This document shows positions 27,824-32,042 of a DNA stretch of 32,042 nucleotides, piece after piece. Each line of letters opens with the position of its first letter. The first letter of the stretch is position 1. The DNA lies in the NCBI GenBank assembly GCA_026225015.1, contig JAMFRY010000038.1, forward strand, positions 1-32,042, written 5' to 3'. Both the position numbers and the translations under genes were made by a program. This stretch comes from Alphaproteobacteria bacterium (GTDB lineage: Bacteria; Pseudomonadota; Alphaproteobacteria; Acetobacterales; Acetobacteraceae). The notes beneath the pieces were generated by a model that was given only the letters and a program-made list of their open reading frames with translations, was not told the DNA's origin and did no database searches.

Positions 27824-28180
27824 ATGGAATTAATTGACGCCATTGCTGCGTTGGCCGCGCTTGCACAGGAATCCCGCCTCGCCATATTCCGGCTTCTGGT
27901 TCAAGCCGGGCCTGAAGGGCAACCGGCGGGCCAGATCGCCGAGCGCCTGAATCTGCCCTCGGCCACGCTGTCTTTTCACCTGAACCAGCTCAAACATGCC
28001 GGTCTTGTCCGCTTCCGCCGGGAAAGCCGCTCTTTGATTTACGTGGCCCAATATGCCGCCATGAATGATCTGCTCGCCTATCTGACGGAAAATTGCTGCC
28101 AGGGCGACGCGGCGAGCTGCGGCGCGGTCACCTGTGACACGACCACCCTCATCAAACCTCCGAAGGAAACCCGTCAATGA
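27824..28180 (+). CDS. arsR: ArsR-family arsenite-responsive repressor
   Basis: A 118-residue winged-helix repressor. The core AALAQESRLAIFRLL, PAGQIAERLNLPSATLSFHLNQLKHAGLV and RESRSLIYVA is typical of ArsR. The usual metal site in the recognition helix (ELCVCDL) is absent. Instead a C-terminal cluster, Cys91-Cys92, Cys99 and Cys104 (ENCCQGDAASCGAVTC), resembles the Cys95/96/102 arsenite site known for Acidithiobacillus ferrooxidans ArsR. The purine run GGAAGG abuts the ATG and is too close to act as a ribosome-binding site, consistent with a leaderless message. It overlaps the next gene by ATGA. Confidence 0.9.
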   Translation: MELIDAIAALAALAQESRLAIFRLLVQAGPEGQPAGQIAERLNLPSATLSFHLNQLKHAGLVRFRRESRSLIYVAQYAAMNDLLAYLTENCCQGDAASCGAVTCDTTTLIKPPKETRQ

Positions 28181-28662
28181 AGCGGCTTCACGTTCACATG
28201 TCGGTTGAAGACATTGCGCAATCGGTCAAATTCTACCGCATAATTTTTGCGGCCGATCCGGCCGTCATCAAGCCGGATTATGCAAAATGGATACTCGATG
28301 ATCCACGCGTGAATTTCGCGATCTCGACACATGGCAGCCAGATCGGCCTCGACCATCTCGGCATTCAGGTCGAAACGGCCGATGAGCTGCGCGACGTTTA
28401 CGGCCGCTTGCAAAAGGCCGACCGTCCTGTGCTTGAAGAGGGCGCCACGACATGCTGCTATGCAAACTCCGAGAAATCATGGATCGCGGACCCGCAAGGC
28501 GTATCATGGGAAGTCTTCCTCACCTCTGGTGAGAGCACGGTTTACGGCGATGAGATTGATCTCAGTGCGATCCGCGCCACGCAAGGCGCGTGCTGCGCGC
28601 CAAAAATCGAAGCTCCGCCGGTAGCAGCCTGCTGCGGCCCCAAGGCCGGCGCCAATGTCTGA
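28177..28662 (+). CDS. arsI: ArsI/CadI family metalloenzyme (C-As lyase-like)
   Basis: A 161-residue vicinal-oxygen-chelate (glyoxalase-fold) protein. Likely metal ligands are His5, His60 (GLDHLGIQV) and Glu112 (SWEVFL). The Cys93-Cys94 pair in GATTCCYANSEKSW matches the vicinal cysteines that bind trivalent arsenicals in ArsI. ArsI splits the carbon-arsenic bond of methylarsenite with oxygen; CadI relatives are only known as metal-induced proteins, so activity needs proof. The C-terminus adds GACCAP and AACCGPK, two further cysteine pairs that may bind arsenite. Its start overlaps the arsR stop, and its stop overlaps the next arsC by 8 bases. Confidence 0.87.
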   Translation: MKRLHVHMSVEDIAQSVKFYRIIFAADPAVIKPDYAKWILDDPRVNFAISTHGSQIGLDHLGIQVETADELRDVYGRLQKADRPVLEEGATTCCYANSEKSWIADPQGVSWEVFLTSGESTVYGDEIDLSAIRATQGACCAPKIEAPPVAACCGPKAGANV

Positions 28663-29182
28663 GCGCGTATACAATGTGATGTTTCTCTGCACGGGCAACA
28701 GCGCGCGCTCGATCATGGCCGAGGCGATTTTGCGCGTGGACGGGCTCGGCCATTTCCGTGCCTTCTCGGCGGGGAGTCACCCTAAAAGCGAGGTCAATCC
28801 CATTGCGCTCAAGGTGCTTGAGAGCTTTGATTACCCGCTAGATGAGTTGCGCGCAAAAAGCTGGAACGAATTTTCCCGCCCTGAAGCGCCCGTCATGGAT
28901 TTTGCCTTTACGGTTTGCGACAATGCGGCTGGTGAAATTTGCCCGGTTTGGCCTGGCCAGCCGATGACGGCGCATTGGGGCATAGATGATCCGGTGGCGA
29001 TTGAGGGGACGGATATTGAAAAGGAAAGGGCCTTTCTACTAGCCTTCAAATATCTCAAGCAGCGGATCAGCCTGTTCTTGAGTTTGCCGCTTGCGAGCAT
29101 CGATAAAATGGCGCTCGGCGTCAAGCTTGAGGAAATCGGCCGCGCCGAGGGCGCATCAACCCCAAACTCCGGTGGCGCGTGA
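28655..29182 (+). CDS. arsC: Arsenate reductase, low-molecular-weight phosphatase type
   Basis: A 175-residue arsenate reductase of the phosphatase-like family, which reduces arsenate to arsenite through a cysteine cascade. The CX5R loop is CTGNSAR with Cys12 as nucleophile and Arg18. Two more cysteines, Cys88 (FTVCDN) and Cys96 (EICPVW), are placed like Cys82 and Cys89 of the thioredoxin-coupled enzyme. DDP with a preceding HWG is the acid loop. The electron donor (thioredoxin or glutathione/glutaredoxin) is uncertain. It overlaps arsI by 8 bases and the second reductase gene by 1 to 4. Confidence 0.92.
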   Translation: MSERVYNVMFLCTGNSARSIMAEAILRVDGLGHFRAFSAGSHPKSEVNPIALKVLESFDYPLDELRAKSWNEFSRPEAPVMDFAFTVCDNAAGEICPVWPGQPMTAHWGIDDPVAIEGTDIEKERAFLLAFKYLKQRISLFLSLPLASIDKMALGVKLEEIGRAEGASTPNSGGA

Positions 29183-29625
29183 TGCCTTTCCATGACGTCA
29201 TCATTTATCACAACCCCGATTGCGGCACGTCGCGCAACACGCTGGCGTTGATCCGCAATGCCGGCATCGAACCGCATGTCATCGAATATCTGAAAACGCC
29301 GCCGGCTCGTGCATTGCTGGTGCAACTCATCGCGCGTGCCGGTTTGACGCCGCGCGCTTTGCTGCGCGCAAAGGGCACGCCCTACGCCGATCTTGGCCTC
29401 GGCGATGAGACTTTGACAGATGACCAGCTTGTGGATGCAATGATGGCGCAGCCGATCCTGATCAACCGCCCGATCGTCGTCACTTCGCAAGGGGTCAAGC
29501 TCTGCCGGCCGTCCGAACTGGTGCTTGATATTCTCCCCGCGCCGCAACGCCAAGCATTTACCAAAGAGGATGGCGAGCCTGTCATTGATGCGCATGGCAA
29601 CCGCCTCGCGAAATCGACGCCATGA
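29182..29625 (+). CDS. arsC: Arsenate reductase, glutaredoxin-dependent type
   Basis: A 147-residue protein of the ArsC family related to plasmid R773 ArsC and unrelated in fold to the gene before it. The catalytic Cys14 lies in YHNPDCGTSRN, and basic residues in ALLRAKGTPY and PILINRPIVV match the arsenate-binding arginines. It reduces arsenate using glutathione and glutaredoxin. The start may be the ATG at 29182 or the GTG just before it at 29179; I prefer ATG, with the TGATG overlap to the previous gene. Its stop overlaps the acr3 start (ATGA). Confidence 0.9.
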   Translation: MPFHDVIIYHNPDCGTSRNTLALIRNAGIEPHVIEYLKTPPARALLVQLIARAGLTPRALLRAKGTPYADLGLGDETLTDDQLVDAMMAQPILINRPIVVTSQGVKLCRPSELVLDILPAPQRQAFTKEDGEPVIDAHGNRLAKSTP

Positions 29626-30698
29626 GTGAAACAGTTGCGGCCATTCCTGGCAGACGCCATGCAATCGGAACCTTCGAGCGTTATTTGACGCTTTGGGTGC
29701 TGCTCTGCATCGTCGCCGGTATTGGCCTCGGCCATCTGGCGCCCGGTGCCTTCCACGTCCTAGGCACGGCAAGCATCGCGCAAATCAATCTGCCGATCGC
29801 CGTGCTGGTCTGGCTGATGATTATCCCGATGCTGCTCAAGATCGATCTTGCTGCGCTCGGCCAGGTCAAGGCGCATTGGCGCGGCATAGCCACCACGGTG
29901 GGCGTCAACTGGCTGGTCAAACCGTTTTCTATGGCATTGCTTGGCTGGCTGTTCATCGATCATCTGTTCCGCGCCTGGCTGCCGGCCGGGCAGATCGACT
30001 CCTACGTAGCTGGCTTGATCTTGCTCGCCGCCGCGCCCTGCACGGCGATGGTGTTCGTCTGGTCGAATCTGGTGGAAGGCGAGCCGCATTTCACGCTGAG
30101 CCAGGTCGCGCTCAATGATACAATCATGGTTTTCGCCTTCGCGCCGCTCGTGGCGCTGCTGCTTGGCCTGTCCTCCATTTCGGTGCCATGGGAGACGCTG
30201 ATTTTATCGGTCGTGCTCTACATTATCGTGCCGGTGATCGTGGCGCAGCTCTGGCGGCGCGCGCTGCTGGCGAAGGGCGAAGCGGTGCTCGGGCGCACCT
30301 TGCGAGGGCTGGGGCCAGTATCGCTTTTGGCGCTGCTGCTCACATTGGTGCTGTTGTTCGGTTTGCAGGGCGCCCAGATCGCGCGGCAACCGATCGTGAT
30401 TGCATTACTGGCGGTGCCGATCCTGATTCAGGTCTATTTCAATGCCGGGCTGGCTTACTGGCTCAATCGCCGCTTTGGGGTCGACTGGTGCGTCGCTGGG
30501 CCGTCGGCGCTGATCGGGGCAAGTAATTTTTTCGAGCTGGCGGTCGCCACGGCAATCGCATTGTTTGGGTTTCAATCCGGCGCGGCGCTCGCAACCGTTG
30601 TCGGCGTGTTGGTCGAAGTGCCGGTCATGCTCTCGGTGGTGCAAATTGTGAAAGGGTCGCGCGTTTGGTATGAACGCGGTGCGGCGCGTAAATTATGA
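29622..30698 (+). CDS. acr3: Acr3-type arsenite efflux transporter
   Basis: A 358-residue membrane protein with about ten helices, the bile-acid/arsenite (Acr3) family fold, exporting arsenite with the proton gradient. Typical stretches are FERYLTLWVLLCIVAGIGLG, PIAVLVWLMIIPMLLKIDL, VNWLVKPFSMALLGW and IGASNFFELAVATAIALFG. The conserved cysteine (Cys140, in AAAPCTAMVFVWSN) and glutamate (Glu305, in NFFELAV), both known to matter in the family, are present. It is the last gene of the coupled ars operon. No clear intrinsic terminator follows. Confidence 0.95.
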   Translation: MSETVAAIPGRRHAIGTFERYLTLWVLLCIVAGIGLGHLAPGAFHVLGTASIAQINLPIAVLVWLMIIPMLLKIDLAALGQVKAHWRGIATTVGVNWLVKPFSMALLGWLFIDHLFRAWLPAGQIDSYVAGLILLAAAPCTAMVFVWSNLVEGEPHFTLSQVALNDTIMVFAFAPLVALLLGLSSISVPWETLILSVVLYIIVPVIVAQLWRRALLAKGEAVLGRTLRGLGPVSLLALLLTLVLLFGLQGAQIARQPIVIALLAVPILIQVYFNAGLAYWLNRRFGVDWCVAGPSALIGASNFFELAVATAIALFGFQSGAALATVVGVLVEVPVMLSVVQIVKGSRVWYERGAARKL

Positions 30699-30713
30699 TT
30701 TTCGGAGCATGGG

Positions 30714-30878
30714 CTATTCGATAGACATGCTTTGGCTCGGCTTTGGGGCAGGCTCGGGCTTAACCTCTCCGCTATGCGCGGATGCGATGGCGGCGGCGAT
30801 CTTCGCCACGCTTTCTTCGATGGTTAGATGCGCGGTATCGCGTTGCAGTCGCGGATGACCCCAGGCTTCCCGCGCGGA
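30714..30878 (-). pseudogene. Possible C-terminal remnant of a lost gene within a 327-base non-coding gap
   Basis: The stretch 30699-31025 has no intact gene. On the minus strand a 54-codon open frame reads REAWGHPRLQRDTAHLTIEE, then SVAKIAAAIASA and a Pro/Lys-rich end, closed by TAG at 30714-30716 and preceded by an in-frame TAA at 30879-30881, with no initiator. The cadence recalls the last strand and helix of small P-loop kinases (DTAxLTxEESVAKI), but I cannot name the family. The rest of the gap shows a TTTTCA-N6-TGAAAA inverted repeat at 30931-30948 and little else. Confidence 0.35.
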
Positions 30879-31025
30879 TTAAGAAGTACGCAGCACCTCC
30901 TGCCTCACCGCGTTCCCGGCGGCCAGGGGTTTTTCAACAAACTGAAAATCGGCAGCCGACGTTACGGCGCAATTAAGCAATAGGGAATAGCTACGCGCCC
31001 ATTACCCAACGATGCGGAGCTTCCC

Positions 31026-31337
31026 GTGTCTGATGAGATGTTCGCGACCGTGAAATTGTCCGGCAAGATCGATGTTCGGTCAATCGATGACTCTTTTGAG
31101 AAAATCAAGCAGGCCGCGGATGCCGGCACGGCTTTTGAAATCGATCTCGACGATGTTACAGATATCGACCTGACCTTTCTGCAACTGATCGAGTCCGCCA
31201 GGAGGAGCGCCGCCCAAACCGGAACGGCGATCCGACTGGCCGCACCGGCAACTGGCTCCGTCTTCGAGACCCTGCAGCGGGGCGGATTTTTGAGCGACCC
31301 TGCCGGCGCGCAAACCCAGTTCTGGCTTTGCCGGTAA
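31026..31337 (+). CDS. STAS-domain protein of a chemotaxis-type cluster
   Basis: A 103-residue STAS domain (FATVKLSGKIDVRSIDDSFEKI, then FEIDLDDVTDIDLTFLQLIESA and IRLAAPATGSVFETLQRGGF). In anti-anti-sigma factors the loop carries a phosphorylatable Ser (usually D-S-x-G); here the loop reads DIDLTFLQ with Thr, as in the STAS proteins linked to che operons. It could bind a partner or be phosphorylated on Thr. The start is a GTG with GGAG 7 bases upstream. The stop overlaps the cheY-like gene (TAATG). Confidence 0.85.
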   Translation: MSDEMFATVKLSGKIDVRSIDDSFEKIKQAADAGTAFEIDLDDVTDIDLTFLQLIESARRSAAQTGTAIRLAAPATGSVFETLQRGGFLSDPAGAQTQFWLCR

Positions 31338-31702
31338 TGGCATCAATCCTGACAGTCGATGACTCAGCAAGTATCCGCCGGACCATCAAAATCGCTTTGA
31401 CGGGCGAAGGCTATGACGTCACCGAAGCAGCCGACGGCGCCGAAGGATTTCGCAAGGCCGGGTCTGCAAGTTTCGACCTGATCATCACCGATCTCAACAT
31501 GCCGGTCATGGATGGTCTGACCATGATCCGGGAGCTGCGCAAGAACCCTGCCAATACCGGCGTGCCGATCCTGTTTTTGACCACCGAGTCCGACGCCGGC
31601 ATCAAAGCCCAGGCGAAGGCGGCTGGCGCGACAGGATGGCTGACGAAGCCTTTCGATCCCGACGGGTTGATCAAAATCGTCCAAAGGATACTGGCGAAAT
31701 GA
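31337..31702 (+). CDS. cheY: CheY-like single-domain response regulator
   Basis: A 121-residue receiver domain. The acidic pair is in TVDDSAS (Asp8, Asp9), the phospho-acceptor is Asp52 in IITDLNMPVMDG, the switch Thr lies in FLTTESD and Lys104 in WLTKPF. It should take phosphate from CheA and act on a motor or other output. The frame opens at a TTG 9 bases earlier, but the ATG at 31337, overlapping the STAS stop, begins the domain correctly. Its stop overlaps the cheA ATG. Confidence 0.93.
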   Translation: MASILTVDDSASIRRTIKIALTGEGYDVTEAADGAEGFRKAGSASFDLIITDLNMPVMDGLTMIRELRKNPANTGVPILFLTTESDAGIKAQAKAAGATGWLTKPFDPDGLIKIVQRILAK

Positions 31703-32042
31703 GCATGAATGAAGGAATCGAGATCTTTCGCGTCGAAGCACGGGAACTTTTGGAGCTGATAGAGCAAGGGCTTCTGGACCTGGCGCATAATCCCGATGAC
31801 AAGGAACTGGTCGCAACCGTTTTCCGTGCCTTGCATACGCTCAAAGGATCGGGGGCCATGTTCGGCTTCGATGCCCTGGCTGGTTTTACCCATCACTGCG
31901 AAACCGCGTTCGACCGGGTACGCAAGGGTGAGGTTCCGGCAACGCGGGCGTTGGTGACGGCGGTCCTGAACGCTATGGACCACATGCGTGCATTGGCCGA
32001 GCAGCAGGCGGTTGCGGATGGCGTCGGCGATGCTTTGCTGGC
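31699..32042 (+). CDS. cheA: CheA chemotaxis histidine kinase, N-terminal part, 3' truncated
   Basis: The frame is open from the ATG at 31699 (ATGA overlap with the cheY-like gene) to the window edge, giving 114 residues. This is the HPt domain: EIFRVEARELLELIEQGL, then FRALHTLKGSGAMFGF with phospho-acceptor His46 and THHCETAFDRVRKGE. This pattern is characteristic of CheA. The kinase, dimerisation and CheW-like domains would lie beyond the window. Confidence 0.88.
   Translation, partial: MSMNEGIEIFRVEARELLELIEQGLLDLAHNPDDKELVATVFRALHTLKGSGAMFGFDALAGFTHHCETAFDRVRKGEVPATRALVTAVLNAMDHMRALAEQQAVADGVGDALL

Noticed and set aside
27117-27866. A 249-codon minus-strand frame across the ATPase and the arsR promoter
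   Set aside because: It crosses the terminator region and the ars promoter and is antisense to a gene with a clear Walker A motif.
30670-30858. A 62-codon plus-strand frame after acr3
   Set aside because: It overlaps the acr3 end, has no ribosome-binding site and no recognisable pattern; the opposite strand reads more like protein.

Overview
The window looks like chromosomal DNA of a Gram-negative alphaproteobacterium, most likely an Acetobacteraceae member of the Acidocella/Acidiphilium kind. This is inferred from the gene order tpiA-secG-pyrG-kdsA, the run trpE-trpG-trpD-trpC-moaC-moeA-lexA, a LexA box of the alphaproteobacterial GAAC-N7-GAAC type, KDO synthesis, and moderately high GC with many ATGA/GTGA gene overlaps. 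No rRNA, tRNA, CRISPR array or intact mobile element was seen.

Layout. 1-3622: end of an unrecognised (alpha/alpha)-type protein, then a 1004-residue multidomain glycosyltransferase. 3589-7787: yifB/comM-type AAA ATPase, a YdfG-like short-chain dehydrogenase, an inverted-repeat element, a small helix-turn-helix protein and cytosine deaminase codA. 7868-10148: small lipoprotein, pyrD and a HAD-like hydrolase in a tightly overlapped operon. 10155-15208 (minus strand): tpiA, a geranylgeranyl-reductase-family flavoprotein, secG, pyrG and kdsA. 15425-15967: a 63-residue protein behind a strong-looking promoter, convergent with a small membrane protein. 15968-24487: ppiD followed by the trp/moa/lexA run. 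24526-27145: a DEAD-box RNA helicase diverging from a double cold-shock-domain protein with a good intrinsic terminator.

27231-30698 holds an arsenic-resistance block: an AAA_28-like ATPase, then arsR, an ArsI/CadI-type metalloenzyme, two unrelated arsenate reductases (phosphatase-type and glutaredoxin-type) and an Acr3 arsenite exporter. All five ars genes overlap end to start. The arsR promoter predicts a leaderless mRNA, and a palindrome that could be the ArsR operator lies over it. 30699-31025 is degraded sequence carrying the apparent tail of a lost gene. 31026 to the end starts a chemotaxis-like STAS-CheY-CheA operon that runs off the window.

Most of the window is housekeeping: pyrimidine, tryptophan and molybdenum-cofactor metabolism, secretion and folding. 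The parts that deserve a second look are the ars promoter/operator and its paired reductases, the small ORF at 15425 with its repeated 9-mers, the intergenic palindromes, the modular glycosyltransferase and the gene remnant at 30714.
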